Assembly: GCA_019192545.1 (NCBI GenBank) | Contig: JAHCMI010000001.1 | Location: 434,001 to 498,000 of the forward strand | Direction of reading: 5' to 3' | Origin: Rivularia sp. MS3 | Lineage (GTDB): Bacteria > Cyanobacteriota > Cyanobacteriia > Cyanobacteriales > Nostocaceae | DNA: 64,000 nucleotides | In this document: positions 26,054 to 35,885 of the stretch, piece after piece | Numbering within the stretch: position 1 is the first letter of the stretch | Layout of the letters: the number at the start of each line of letters is the position of its first letter | Made by a program: the position numbers and the translations under genes | Notes under the pieces: model-generated | Databases searched by the model: none | What the model was told of the DNA's origin: nothing | Seen by the model: only the letters and a program-made list of their open reading frames with translations

Positions 26054-26657
26054 TCCAATACAAACTTGACAGGTTTATGTTTTTATTGTAGTTAGGGGTT
26101 GCCTTAATTAGAGGTTGTAAGTTAAAAGATTTCAGATTATGTAGCTAGATTATTCTCCACTTGAAATTCGTAATTCCCATTACGGTAATCTTACCCAAAC
26201 TATTCAACTTCAGGGAAAGAATTTGAAAAAGCGGAATTTACCAAGCGCAGACAAAAGCAAAAGCGATCGCCACTTTAGAGCGATCGCCTTAGAAAAAATC
26301 CCAGAAAACATTTATCATATTTTCCTCAGACTATTGTATTGCATTTCGTGCATATAGTTAAGTGGGAATAGGAAATTAGGGATTAGGGATTGGGGATGGG
26401 GCATGGGGCATTGGTAATTGGTAATGAGTAATTGGGAATTGGGAATTGGAGAAAATTATTAACTATCTAATTGCTACTTACTACTTACTACTTGCTACTC
26501 GTTACTTCAACAAAACGGGTTTGGCATCAACTTTAGGTGATAAAAGCCATTCCTTCCTTGCTGCGTAGTTAAAGGTGAAAGGTGAAAGGTGAAAAGTAAC
26601 TATTAATTACTATTGGTAACTGCTTACTGTTGACTGCTCACTGTTAACTGGTAACTG
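26054..26657. other. Intergenic rich in short tandem repeats
   Basis: It includes a hairpin built of two HIP1 GCGATCGC sites (around 26262-26292), then GGGATTAGGGATTGGGGATGG-like STRRs from 26380 and three tandem AAGGTGA heptamers near 26572. No gene or structured RNA is recognised. Confidence 0.5.
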
Positions 26658-27026
26658 TTAACAATAACCATTGCTTCTCATATAGCTAAGTAACCAATTT
26701 GCAGCAGTTGCTCTACGTGTTTCTCTAGGGCCAAATTCGCCTATTTTGTAACCAGTAAAACCCAGAAATTCTTTGAGCATTTGTTTGTTTTCCTTGGGAA
26801 TCGAACGGGTTAACTTTACTGTTGGCGGACGATTAGCGATAAAATCTGGTGGCTCTGGATATTCACTACGCCATTCTTCAGATACATTATTGGCATTCCA
26901 TTTATCCGTAGATTCATCGTAACCATAACCCAAGTAATGCCATACCAACTGGTTAACAGTAGTATCGTCAATTTCTTTGTTAAGAATTGCCCAAATTGTA
27001 TCGGTAGTGAGAGGAGGTAATTCCAT
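26658..27026 (-). CDS. DUF1823 family protein
   Basis: 122 residues. The N-terminus LPPLTTDTIWAILNKEIDD, then NQLVWHYLGYGYD, and the C-terminal TRRATAANWLLSYM are characteristic of the cyanobacterial/plastid DUF1823 family, whose function is not established. No signal peptide or membrane segment. It is monocistronic; STRR sequence lies on both sides. ATG at 27026 with GAGGAGG about 8 bp upstream, a strong ribosome site. Confidence 0.85.
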   Translation of the reverse strand: MELPPLTTDTIWAILNKEIDDTTVNQLVWHYLGYGYDESTDKWNANNVSEEWRSEYPEPPDFIANRPPTVKLTRSIPKENKQMLKEFLGFTGYKIGEFGPRETRRATAANWLLSYMRSNGYC

Positions 27027-27355
27027 TTTGGATTTTAGATTGTGGATTTTAGATTTTGAATTTGAATTATATATTGTAAGTTTATAGGTATTAAGTTAAA
27101 AAATTTTGGCTCATCCGTACAAAGGGATGCTAGAAAAATAATTAAGAAAGGGAATAGGGAATAGGGTATTGGGCATGGGAAAATAATATCAGGTTCGCTT
27201 ATCGTTTATGAATAAAAATATGTTTTACGAACCCTATATCATAAGTAATCATTCAAACTTGGTATAATTCATAACTGTTCACCAATAACTGATGATCCCC
27301 ACCTTCCGGATGAACAATTGTTCACTGTTAACTGTTAACTGTTCACTGTAAAATC
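27027..27355. other. Divergent promoter region between DUF1823 and acylphosphatase
   Basis: 329 bp, AT-rich, with GGGAATAGGG and TTCACTGTTAACTG-type heptamer repeats. No gene seen. Confidence 0.45.
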
Positions 27356-27649
27356 ATGTCAAATCCCACTGTACCAAAACAAACTCGCGCTCATGCGTTC
27401 ATATCTGGAAAAGTTCAAGGAGTTGGCTATCGTTACTCTACAATGAATGCAGCTAGAAACTTAGGTTTAAACGGATGGGTGAAAAATCTTCCCGACAGTC
27501 GCGTTGAAGCTGTTTTTGAAGGTGCTGCGGAAACTGTAGAGGAAATGATTCGCTGGTGTCATCAAGGTTCAGATGCTGCTGTTGTTAAAGATGTGCAAGT
27601 GGAATATTCGGAAGCGGAAGGGTTGAAAGGGTTTGAAATCAAAAGTTAG
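27356..27649 (+). CDS. acyP: Acylphosphatase
   Basis: 97 residues, the family's normal size. It hydrolyses acyl phosphates in the cytoplasm. The active-site loop [12 protein letters not shown] contains the phosphate-binding arginine, and the catalytic asparagine is in [11 protein letters not shown]. The C-terminal GFEIKS strand completes the ferredoxin-like fold. It stands alone; directly after the stop codon is a run of GTTAGGA/GTAAGTA heptamers. Confidence 0.95.
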   Translation: MSNPTVPKQTRAHAFISGKVQGVGYRYSTMNAARNLGLNGWVKNLPDSRVEAVFEGAAETVEEMIRWCHQGSDAAVVKDVQVEYSEAEGLKGFEIKS

Positions 27650-27771
27650 GAGTTAGGAGTTAGGAGTGAGGAGTAAGTAGTAAGTAGTGAGTAGTAAGTA
27701 GATAGTTAATAATTTTCTTCAATTACCAATGCCCAATGCCCAATGCCCCATTCCCAATGCCCAATCCTCAA

Positions 27772-29037
27772 TTATTCATTCATTTCTTTAAATGTTGCTA
27801 GTGCTGAGGGTGAGATACGACTTAAATAACGAAATATCCAGTATTTGCAGATGGTATCTAGGATGACGGGGAATGTGGCGATGAATAAAAATATTATGTC
27901 TCTTTCCGGTACGATACCTAAATGTTTGGCGATGCCTTCGAGTAGTACTTCCCATCCGTGGGGTGAGTGGAAACCGACGAACATGTCTGTTAATAAAATA
28001 ATTAAAAAAGCTTTGGCACTGTCGCTAAGCCCGTAGACTGTATCGTCAATAAATAATTGCAGTATTGCTACTTCTCTTTTACTTGTAGCAATGATGAATG
28101 CGAAGACAGTTAATGATATTAAATCGGCGAATACGTTGCTGATGGCGCTGTTATTTCTATGATGAAATTCTTCTGCTATTTCGATTGCTCTGGCTTTCTG
28201 TTTTTGCTGTATTTCTTCGGATGATAATAATGGAGCTTGCAGGATTAGTTTTTCAAATTTAAGTTCTTGTTGATAAAATTTGAATTCTTGTAGAACTTGT
28301 TCTTCAATATGCGTGTTGAGAAAGGCATCGGTAGCAATGTTAGTTCTGACTTTTTCTACTATTGGGTAAATTATTAATTGCTTTAAAATTAGATATGTAA
28401 AAAAAGGAACTATTATTAAGGTAGCTAAAAACTTGAGAGCTATTCTAGTTCTTTTACTGGCAATTCGGAAATCTCTTACAGTTTTTTCTTCGGCGCGGGG
28501 AGATAATTCCTTGACAATTTTTTTGAAGCTTCTAGTAATTGAACCCGGAAACAAACCTGTTTTGACTGTAACGGGTTTAACTTTCATTTGAACTATATCT
28601 GTCTCGCCATAGTCTGATTCATAATTTTCTTGCAATTCTAAAGAATTAGATTCAGTTGTAACTATTAGTCTTCTAGTAGAAAATTCTTTGTCAACTGCAT
28701 ATTTGGCAGTAACTTCATCAATAAAATTAAGTTTATCTAAAAATGTTTCGTCGGCGACAGTGAATAACGAACGGCTGCGTTGAAATTCTGCTAACCTAAA
28801 ATTAATTATCTTGAGATTTTTTTCAAGCTCTGCTTGCCAATAAGATAAAACGTTTGCTGTATATCTATTAGATTCCTCAGATATTTTTTTCCCATCAAAA
28901 TGTTTGTCTTCAATGTCTCTAATTTTTAACGCTGCTTCATAAGCTAATAACAGCGCTCTTTTGGGTGTATCCAAGAACCATTTATTTATAAAACGCCAAT
29001 TCTGTTGAAGTTTCTGAAAAAGTGATTTTCGATTCAT
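27772..29037 (-). CDS. pxcA: Proton extrusion protein PxcA (CemA family)
   Basis: 421 residues. The long hydrophilic N-terminal region (about 1-190) with WFLDTPKRALLLAYEAALKIRDIE is typical of cyanobacterial PxcA. The C-terminal half carries about four membrane helices (around 207-225, 305-325, 345-360, 385-410) and the CemA-like end DTICKYWIFRYL. The protein is required for light-induced proton extrusion at the plasma membrane and supports CO2 uptake. ATG at 29037. No operon partner. Confidence 0.93.
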   Translation of the reverse strand: MNRKSLFQKLQQNWRFINKWFLDTPKRALLLAYEAALKIRDIEDKHFDGKKISEESNRYTANVLSYWQAELEKNLKIINFRLAEFQRSRSLFTVADETFLDKLNFIDEVTAKYAVDKEFSTRRLIVTTESNSLELQENYESDYGETDIVQMKVKPVTVKTGLFPGSITRSFKKIVKELSPRAEEKTVRDFRIASKRTRIALKFLATLIIVPFFTYLILKQLIIYPIVEKVRTNIATDAFLNTHIEEQVLQEFKFYQQELKFEKLILQAPLLSSEEIQQKQKARAIEIAEEFHHRNNSAISNVFADLISLTVFAFIIATSKREVAILQLFIDDTVYGLSDSAKAFLIILLTDMFVGFHSPHGWEVLLEGIAKHLGIVPERDIIFLFIATFPVILDTICKYWIFRYLSRISPSALATFKEMNE

Positions 29038-29436
29038 TAGTATTTAGTATTTTAGAAAAAGGGAATAGGGAATAGGGAATAGGGAATAGGGGATAGGGAA
29101 TAGGGAATAGATTTATATTATTTTCCGATAAATTACGCTTTTTTTCAGCAACTATATATTCTTGAGTTGATATTTGTTCGTAGTTGCGCGGTGACTCGCA
29201 TCCAGATTCTAAATGTAGTTGTAGGTTAGGTTAAGCTAAGCGCAACCCAACAGTCTGGGAATAGAGTTACTAGTAAGTTAAAACGCATCTAAATTGAATA
29301 AACAAAAAATGTAAAGTTCTTGTGGGATGGGCATCCCTGCCCGTCCAAATATACAATTTAAATGCACAACAGCTTATTTAATTGCATTAATTTTGAATGG
29401 TTTGTTATCTCCGTAACGTCGGGAGACGTAGCACTG
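29038..29436. other. Intergenic with STRR and dispersed-repeat fragments
   Basis: GGGAATA heptamers fill 29058-29110. A single TTCGTAGTTGCGCGGTGACT end fragment of the 15952/49967 element family lies at about 29176. A GTGGGATGGGCATCCCTGCCC segment lies near 29320, also seen at 36580. No gene. Confidence 0.5.
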
Positions 29437-29445
29437 CTACGTCTC
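29423..29445. repeat. Palindromic repeat that supplies the stop codon of the upstream gene
   Basis: GAGACGTAGCA and its complement form a perfect hairpin. The TAG inside it is the stop of the 29437-30531 gene and encodes its last residues VET. Confidence 0.7.
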
Positions 29446-30531
29446 TACATTCCTATTCGGTTTCTTCCTAATTGCCGTAATGAAGGCAAATAAACCGCTG
29501 ATAAATACACCTAAATACAAAAAGGATACTATCTTAGTGCTAGCATAGGCGTTACCAATATGTATTTTTTGCAATAATAAATTTGAGAATATATTTCTGA
29601 GAGAAAAACCTATAATTACTAGAACACAGAAAGCTGCAATTCCTAAAGGTACGGCAACGAATAACCCTATAAGTAAACGTACTACTAACTCGTCTATTTT
29701 TCGAGTAGTTGCTATACCTATGTAACGCGCAGCTATTAAACCACCGATGTAAAATACAACTGGGGTTAGTGAAATAATCGAATTTAGATACCAGGGTAGA
29801 TGGGGACTAGTTGCAATTGTCAGGTTATCCGCAGGAATTTTGTTAAAAGCTGCTTTTAATATATTACCCGTGCGTTTCATAGGTAACGAAGTGGCAGCTT
29901 TCCATTTTTCAGGTATCTTAATTTCCACTTCTAAACGTTTAAAAAATGCCCAGTCTTTTGCAGGAGCTAATATATAAATAACTTTATAGTCTTTATAAAT
30001 TGAATATTTGTAGCTACTTGGTTCAACCACATATTTTACCTGAATTTGATGTTCTCCTGGCTCAATAGTCGGTTTGAATTTCAAAGCTGTATTTGAAGAT
30101 AAGCTTGGAAAGTACTTAATTGAACCACCATCAGATGTAGGCAATTGATATGGCGATCGCCAAGTTGGAGGAAGTTCCTCGATTGTAACGGCTTCCGCTG
30201 CGATTGCCTTTCCATCAATGGTAACGCTACTAGTTTTTATTCCCGGAGATACAAATAAAAGCTCTACAGGAATTTCTTCGCCATCGTTACGAATTTGATA
30301 AATTGCCGTTACCGTACTTTCTCTTAAATCTTTTAAGGGACGCAAATCGAAATTAAGTTTTTCCCAAACAATTCCTAAATTGCGAAAGTCTCCTGTGGGT
30401 TCTCCTATTGATTCTCCAATGTGCGAACCAGACATGTTAGCATTTACAGCCTTGGGAATTATCAAACTTAGTAATACTAATAAAAAAGTTGCGACATATA
30501 AAATTCGCTTTTTTATAGCTGAGATTTTCAT
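29437..30531 (-). CDS. Secreted/membrane protein with N-terminal signal and three C-terminal TM helices
   Basis: 364 residues; not a family I can name. Residues 1-31 are a signal peptide ending PKAVNA. The large extracytoplasmic part (32-245) is beta-rich with a YIYILAPAKDW-type core and an EPGEHQIQVKY strand pattern, resembling membrane-anchored immunoglobulin-like or DUF4436-type domains. Three hydrophobic helices follow near 250-272, 284-312 and 333-356. The C-terminal end is written by a palindromic repeat, so the protein may once have been longer. The neighbours give no functional clue. Confidence 0.7.
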   Translation of the reverse strand: MKISAIKKRILYVATFLLVLLSLIIPKAVNANMSGSHIGESIGEPTGDFRNLGIVWEKLNFDLRPLKDLRESTVTAIYQIRNDGEEIPVELLFVSPGIKTSSVTIDGKAIAAEAVTIEELPPTWRSPYQLPTSDGGSIKYFPSLSSNTALKFKPTIEPGEHQIQVKYVVEPSSYKYSIYKDYKVIYILAPAKDWAFFKRLEVEIKIPEKWKAATSLPMKRTGNILKAAFNKIPADNLTIATSPHLPWYLNSIISLTPVVFYIGGLIAARYIGIATTRKIDELVVRLLIGLFVAVPLGIAAFCVLVIIGFSLRNIFSNLLLQKIHIGNAYASTKIVSFLYLGVFISGLFAFITAIRKKPNRNVET

Positions 30532-30968
30532 GCATTAATATGTTTTGTACTGAGCTAATTTTGCATTATATAAAACTTCTAGATAAGTGCAAACACAGAA
30601 TAATATTTTGATTATCCGCTGAGCTATAGAAAATGTGAAAACATTAACTTTTTTATACAAAAACTAATATTATCAAAACCTTTGGGTGTAAAACCCCATC
30701 GTCTATACGTTGCTAGTAATTGGTTGGGGTAAAAACCCCATTCAATTACCTCTCCCTCACTCCCTCACTCTCTCACTCCCTCCCTCTTTATTTTCTTAAC
30801 CGTGTAATTAACTAGTAAAATATTGCTCTTAACAATATCTTTATTAAAAAAGCTATTGGAAGAGTGATATATCTAGGCATAATCCGAAATGCTATAAGTG
30901 AAACTTGTAGCAGGGAAAAGTTAACACAAAAGTCGAATTTACGCTTTTATATAGAGTGGCGTTGATTT
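30532..30968. other. Intergenic with inverted copy of the long repeat
   Basis: 437 bp; the long repeat copy 2 occupies 30670-30790. The rest is AT-rich and would contain promoters for the two divergent genes. Confidence 0.5.
30670..30790. repeat. Long dispersed repeat, copy 2 (inverted relative to 1560)
   Basis: It matches 1560-1682 in reverse complement over about 120 bp, differing mainly in the number of GAGT/GAGA units of the purine tract and at the outer edges. Confidence 0.8.
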
Positions 30969-31172
30969 ATGAAACTGGGTTTACTTGTAAGAGTATTAAG
31001 TGGAACTGCTATAAGTTCTTTGACTATATTTACCGCATTAACGTTTAGTAACCAGCCTTCTTATGCTGGAGGGGCAACTTTTTATTGCGGTACAAGCATG
31101 TATAGAAATAAATCTGTTCCTACAACTTTTGGGTGCGTTGTCGCGATAGCGCAACGCACCGAAATTGATTAA
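30969..31172 (+). pseudogene. Truncated COP23-domain secreted protein
   Basis: 67 codons. A signal peptide (1-33, ending SYAG) is followed by FYCGTS and VPTTF, the opening motif of COP23-type cyanobacterial secreted proteins, which usually continue for over 100 residues. The frame then runs into a GGTGCGTTG..CAACGCACC palindrome (31131-31159) and stops, so the rest of the domain is missing. A short secreted peptide could still be made, but I read it as a remnant. Confidence 0.65.
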
Positions 31173-31316
31173 GAAGTTTTAGGTTTGCGAGCAATTGTGT
31201 ATTTAATAACCGCAGAGGGCACAGAGAGCGCTGAGGAAGAGTAAGAAAGAGGAATTTTTGATAAGTCAATCCGATTTTTAAAAACCGGGTTTGTGAATTG
31301 TCGCTAATTTTTGAAG
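31173..31316. repeat. Intergenic fragment of a common cyanobacterial repeat
   Basis: The AACCGCAGAGGGCACAGAG segment near 31208 belongs to a repeat type widespread between cyanobacterial genes. No gene. Confidence 0.5.
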
Positions 31317-32453
31317 TTAAAGATTAAAAACATCTAAGATTCTCCGATAACGAAAGTGAGAGTCTTCTTTAACTCGCTCTCGCTCGTCAGCAGAGATATT
31401 GTTTACTTTTTTGGATTTATAAACGTTGAATTTTGAACTTACTCTATAATTGCTGTCAAAAACATATGTATCTCCGCTACCAAAATAGCGCATTGCCAAA
31501 ACTCTACCATCTGGAGAAAGCCAATAAACTGAGCCTGCATCTGCTTCGGGAGCATATTCACTGACACTTACAACGGTATCGCCTTTTTTACAAATTTCAA
31601 AATCTAAATTGTCTTCGGTTTTCTTAGTTTTTGTACAACCTTTGGTAATAGATTCTATAGATTTTGATACGGTTTGGTAGGAAGTTTCGTCAATGATTCC
31701 GCTTTGAGAAGATGCTGTTGTAGTGGAGGTGTTATTAAAGGCTGCTATGATTTGCTTATAGCCATTGTAAACATTTTGTTCGAGATTTTTTCGCTCTTGG
31801 GCATTGATATTTTTGATTCTCTTTGATTTATAAACATCAAATTGCTTGCTTACTTTACCGTTGCTGTCAAAAGTAGAAAGCACTCCACTACTCAAATTGC
31901 GAATTGCAACAACTTTACCATTTGGAGCAAACCAATAAGCTAAACCCGCACCTGCTTCTGAAGCATATTCGCTAACATTGACAATCCTATCGCCTTTTTT
32001 ACAGATTTTGTACTGTGAAAAGTCTGTGTTTTTCTCGGTTTCTTTACAGCCTTTGGTTATAGACTCTAGTGATTTTGATACGGTTTGATAAGAAGTTTCG
32101 TCAATAGCCGATTTGGCTTTTTTATAGCTTTCAATACACTCGTCGGGGATGCCATCGCCATCGTAATCTATCCGCGCACCGTTGAATATTCCATCACCAT
32201 TACAGTCAAATTTTCCCCCAATTTGCTTTCCAATTTTATCTTTTGTATTGTCTTCTCTAGCTGTAATTTTAGGGTTACTTTCTTCAAGTTTATTCGTGTT
32301 AACTGTGGTTGTCTCACTTGTGGAATCAGAATCTTGCTTCTGAGATATAGATGATTTTATTGCATTGTCGTTACTACTTGCAGCAGGCGTTTGATTGCAG
32401 CCGAATAATACAAACGGTACTAAGCTTAAAGATAAAAGTTTTATGAGTTTCAT
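31317..32453 (-). CDS. Lipoprotein with one calcium-type DxDGDGxxD motif and two repeat domains
   Basis: 378 residues. The signal sequence ends in the lipobox LFGC (Cys19), so it should be lipid-anchored. A low-complexity Ser/Thr/Asn linker leads to an EF-hand-like segment with CNGDGI and DGDGIPDEC (around 82-106). Two copies of a ~120-residue domain follow, each beginning IDETSYQTVSKS and containing ITKGC, ICKKGD and a YW-type core (near 116-240 and 253-378). The family is unknown to me. The next gene upstream is a paralogue with the same parts in a different order. A possible role in binding calcium or sensing at the cell envelope is inference. Confidence 0.75.
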   Translation of the reverse strand: MKLIKLLSLSLVPFVLFGCNQTPAASSNDNAIKSSISQKQDSDSTSETTTVNTNKLEESNPKITAREDNTKDKIGKQIGGKFDCNGDGIFNGARIDYDGDGIPDECIESYKKAKSAIDETSYQTVSKSLESITKGCKETEKNTDFSQYKICKKGDRIVNVSEYASEAGAGLAYWFAPNGKVVAIRNLSSGVLSTFDSNGKVSKQFDVYKSKRIKNINAQERKNLEQNVYNGYKQIIAAFNNTSTTTASSQSGIIDETSYQTVSKSIESITKGCTKTKKTEDNLDFEICKKGDTVVSVSEYAPEADAGSVYWLSPDGRVLAMRYFGSGDTYVFDSNYRVSSKFNVYKSKKVNNISADERERVKEDSHFRYRRILDVFNL

Positions 32454-32570
32454 GTAATTAATGATTCTATAGCGTGCAAATTTATTTACTGACTCGATTA
32501 TTGACTACCTACTGATGTCAGGCATCAAATTGATGCCTTGTCATTGATGCAGCGTAATTTTCTAATCTAA

Positions 32571-33878
32571 TTAATCCGCGCCAAAAACATTAAAAATTAG
32601 TTTATAACCATCTTTCAAACTTCTAGCTTTTTGAAGTTGTTGGTTATTAAATTCTAAAATTGTTCTAGAGTTACTCATTTCAGCACCGAAAAGTTCAATT
32701 ATTGAACTAAGTTTGCCATTTTCGTAATATATGAAATATTTGTTAGTAATAGAAGTGCCATCATCATCAACTTGAAAAGCTGCAATTGGTTTCCCATCGT
32801 AAAACCAATAATCTACCGAGCTAGCAGAATTTTTATCAGATTTAATAGCCTTGACAATTTTGCCATCTTTTTTCCAAAGATAATAATTATAATTACCTTC
32901 TTCTCTTGAAGTTGTTTGAGAACCTTTTTCAAGATAATTCAGAAAACTGCTAACACCATCAAGAGTTTCTTCTGAAAATAATGGATGTGTTTTGAGATTG
33001 GCGGTAACGCATTCATCTGGCATTCCATCCCCATTAAAATCAACGCGAACATCATTTTCTATTCCATCACCATCGCAGCTTGCCGAGCCGATAATTCGTC
33101 CGTTACGTTTTTTTAGTTTCGCATTTAATTCTTTTAAGGTTCCATATTTAGAAGAATTCTGTTTTCGAGGTGTTTCTACTTTTTGAGATGCTGTGGTTTG
33201 TTTGGTTGAGTTGTTATTAAAGACTTCAAATATGTAATCGTAACCATTATATAAGCGTTGAGCTACTTGAATGTCTCGATTACTGATATTCCTGACTTTC
33301 TTAGGGTAATCAAATTTTGATTTCAACTTACCGTTATTATCGTAAAGAAAAAGTTCTCCGGTATGAAATTGTTGAACTGCAATTACACGATTATCAACAA
33401 ACCAATACTCGTTACCATCCCCTAATGTAGTTAAACTTGCCCCAGCTTTGACAATTTTATCACCAAGCTTACAAATATAATATTTAGTATTTTGTGGAGT
33501 TTTTGTAGTTTCTTGACAACCTTTAGCTAGAGAGTTTAAAGATTTTAATACTGTGTTGTAAGAAGTTTCATCAATCCTTACTTTTCCAGGAAAATCATTT
33601 TCTACTGGTCTGTTTTGAGCAAATTTTTGAGCAGAAAAATTTGGATTATTTAATTTTATTTGCTTAGAAAAATCATTTTCTACTTGAGGTGTATTATTTA
33701 TTGTTTGAGATGCTTCCGCAGCTTGATTGTTTATAGCTATCGGAGGAGTTGAATTTTCTTCTTGAGTTGTATTTTCTAATTCTATAGGATTAATTACTTG
33801 GTTTGCTGATGGTGGTTTATTACATCCTAATAATGTCATAAATACTAAACTTAAAGAAAATAGTTTGGTAATTTTCAT
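32571..33878 (-). CDS. Lipoprotein paralogue with shuffled repeat and calcium-type domains
   Basis: 435 residues with lipobox LLGC (Cys19). After an Asn/Gln-rich linker, one repeat domain (IDETSYNTVLKSLNSLAKGC, about 102-225) comes before the calcium-type motif (CDGDGI, FNGDGMPDEC, near 268-292). A diverged second repeat domain fills 298-435. In the neighbouring gene the calcium motif comes first and the two repeats follow. The shared signal sequence (MKITKLFSLSLV vs MKLIKLLSLSLV) shows common origin by tandem duplication. The gap between the two genes is 117 bp, so they may be co-transcribed. Confidence 0.75.
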   Translation of the reverse strand: MKITKLFSLSLVFMTLLGCNKPPSANQVINPIELENTTQEENSTPPIAINNQAAEASQTINNTPQVENDFSKQIKLNNPNFSAQKFAQNRPVENDFPGKVRIDETSYNTVLKSLNSLAKGCQETTKTPQNTKYYICKLGDKIVKAGASLTTLGDGNEYWFVDNRVIAVQQFHTGELFLYDNNGKLKSKFDYPKKVRNISNRDIQVAQRLYNGYDYIFEVFNNNSTKQTTASQKVETPRKQNSSKYGTLKELNAKLKKRNGRIIGSASCDGDGIENDVRVDFNGDGMPDECVTANLKTHPLFSEETLDGVSSFLNYLEKGSQTTSREEGNYNYYLWKKDGKIVKAIKSDKNSASSVDYWFYDGKPIAAFQVDDDGTSITNKYFIYYENGKLSSIIELFGAEMSNSRTILEFNNQQLQKARSLKDGYKLIFNVFGAD

Positions 33879-34423
33879 ACTTTTGGTAGTTACGATAAAT
33901 TCTTATTTTATTAATTCATTTTCAACCGATTGTTTTCAAGATAAAATTTAAACAATGGCGGAAGAATACTGTAAATACTTAACAAACCTGAAAAAACCTG
34001 AAAAAACCTAAAAAACCTAAGAAAGGTCTAATATTTATAAATAGCTTTCGATAAAACCTATCTCATACTATTAATGGATTGAATGAATTACAAATTTATC
34101 TACTTATGTTAACTAGACAATTTCTCAAACATAAGCGAAACATTACTGAAACTTTATGAAATGCAGTTTCTACTTACTTAAATTAATCTCATGCTTGCGG
34201 TTTATCAATGTAGCGATTCATTATTGAGATGAAAAAAATTAGGTAATACCTCCGTATTTGTACCCAATTACTAATTACTAATTACTAAACTATGTAAGTT
34301 GACACAAATAAAGTATTGCTATGTAACATGCAGGTAAATTACCTTTAAACCCTTATCGCTATTTACTACCTACTACCTACCACCTACGACTCCCTGATTT
34401 TAACTACAATTTTCAACACCCAC
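33879..34423. other. Intergenic, no gene seen
   Basis: 545 bp. It includes four tandem CCTGAAAAAA-type decamers near 33988-34020 and STRR-like CTACCTACTACCTACC at 34364. The promoter of the lipoprotein pair is presumably in the first 100 bp. Confidence 0.5.
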
Positions 34424-35575
34424 CTACTTATTATTCCCGTACTTCTTTCTCAATTCTTCTAACTCATCATCTATTTTGCTATTATTAGCTGACTGCTGCG
34501 TATTATTAGAAGGTGAATTTGAATTTTGATTTTTATTTTGAGATTTTTTACCATTCATAAATATAGTTTTCATCTCCTCCAATTCCTTATCTATTTGACT
34601 GGGAGAAGAAACAATCGGCGGTGGAGTTGTATTTGATGGTGTTGCAACTGGTTTTACGGTATTTCCAGTTTGAGAAATCAAAGTCGGTAAAGTAATCAAA
34701 TCTGCTAATACTTCATTCACAGTTTGATAGCGACGTGCGGGGGTTGTCGCTAGCATTTTATCTAAAATATTACCCAAATTATTATTAATGCTAGCTGTGA
34801 GATAATTTCTCCATAACCAAACATCATTGTTAATATCGTATAAATCAAACGGAGATTTACCAGTTAACAAATGAATGCAGGTGACTCCCAAACTGTAGAT
34901 ATCGCTGGAAAATAAGGCTCTACCTCTCATCTGCTCCGGTGCGACATATTCCGGGCTGCCGATACTGGTACCAGTTTGATTCATGGAAGCTTGAGTTACA
35001 ACTTTAGAAGCACCAAAATCAACTAATACAATTTGTCCTTTAAGTTTGGCAGGATTTTGACGACGAATAATATTTTCGGGTTTGATATCGCGGTGAATAA
35101 TTTGTTTTTGATGACAAAACTGCAAAATTCTCAACAATTCATCTAACAATTGGTGAATTTGAGTTTCGTTATAGACTCCGTTTTGCTGCAATTCCTGCCC
35201 TAAATTCAAGCCATCAATAAATTCTTGCAGCAAATACTGTCTATCATCTTGAGTAAAATACGCTAAAAGTTCGGGTATTTGGCGATGCTTCCCCAACTCT
35301 TCCAGACGCATCGCTTCATGATTGAATAATTCTATTGCCTTAGCTAAAGTACCAGTACCTTGAGCTTGAGGATAAAACTGCTTAATTACGCAAAGAGGTA
35401 GAGACGGCTTATCTTCATCCCGAGCCAAAAAAGTCCTGCTAAAACCACCTTGCCCAATCGGTTTCATCGCACGGTAACGTTGTTTGAGCAGTAACTTAGA
35501 GCCACAACTCAAACAAAACTTCTCGCTATTCGTATTCTGCGGATTTGAACAACTAGGATTAAGGCAGTAACTCAT
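34424..35575 (-). CDS. Ser/Thr protein kinase with N-terminal zinc ribbon
   Basis: 383 residues. Cys4, Cys9, Cys21 and Cys24 form a short zinc ribbon. The kinase domain (about 34-295) has the glycine loop GQGGFS (41-46), Lys65, HRDIKPEN (161-168), DFG (186-188) and APEQ, so it should be active. The C-terminal ~85 residues are polar and contain two copies of an acidic helix, IDKELEEMKTIF and IDDELEELRKKY. This architecture is common among cyanobacterial eukaryotic-type kinases. No transmembrane segment. The target is unknown; the neighbours are lipoproteins and a small membrane protein. Confidence 0.92.
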   Translation of the reverse strand: MSYCLNPSCSNPQNTNSEKFCLSCGSKLLLKQRYRAMKPIGQGGFSRTFLARDEDKPSLPLCVIKQFYPQAQGTGTLAKAIELFNHEAMRLEELGKHRQIPELLAYFTQDDRQYLLQEFIDGLNLGQELQQNGVYNETQIHQLLDELLRILQFCHQKQIIHRDIKPENIIRRQNPAKLKGQIVLVDFGASKVVTQASMNQTGTSIGSPEYVAPEQMRGRALFSSDIYSLGVTCIHLLTGKSPFDLYDINNDVWLWRNYLTASINNNLGNILDKMLATTPARRYQTVNEVLADLITLPTLISQTGNTVKPVATPSNTTPPPIVSSPSQIDKELEEMKTIFMNGKKSQNKNQNSNSPSNNTQQSANNSKIDDELEELRKKYGNNK

Positions 35576-35885
35576 TGTACGCGGGCATTTTATGCTCTTA
35601 CATATCTCTATTGTGCCGTCTTTCAGATATATTGTGTTTTGTTAAGGGTTGTCAAGGATAGATTAAAACGTTACCGATTAACCCAAGCATGTTTCGTTGG
35701 GTTTAAATATCGCTATTTTTTAATGTACTTTATTCCCTGTTCCCTACAAGCGATATGACTTCGCCACCCTCGCATCAACATAAATCAAAACGGATTGCTA
35801 TAAAATATTTGACGATGCTTTATTTTTCAAAAAACCTTGAAATATCTTAGGAAAAGCATCTGTTCTCTTATTATAAATAATTGTT
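35576..35885. other. Divergent intergenic region, no gene seen
   Basis: 310 bp between the kinase and a small membrane protein. AT-rich, no repeat shared with other parts of the window. Confidence 0.45.

Noticed and set aside
26514-26570. Signal recognition particle RNA-like CCTTCCTTGCTGC segment
   Set aside because: The order of the bases does not match the SRP core GGAAGNAGC on either strand, and the flanks do not fold into a helix 8.
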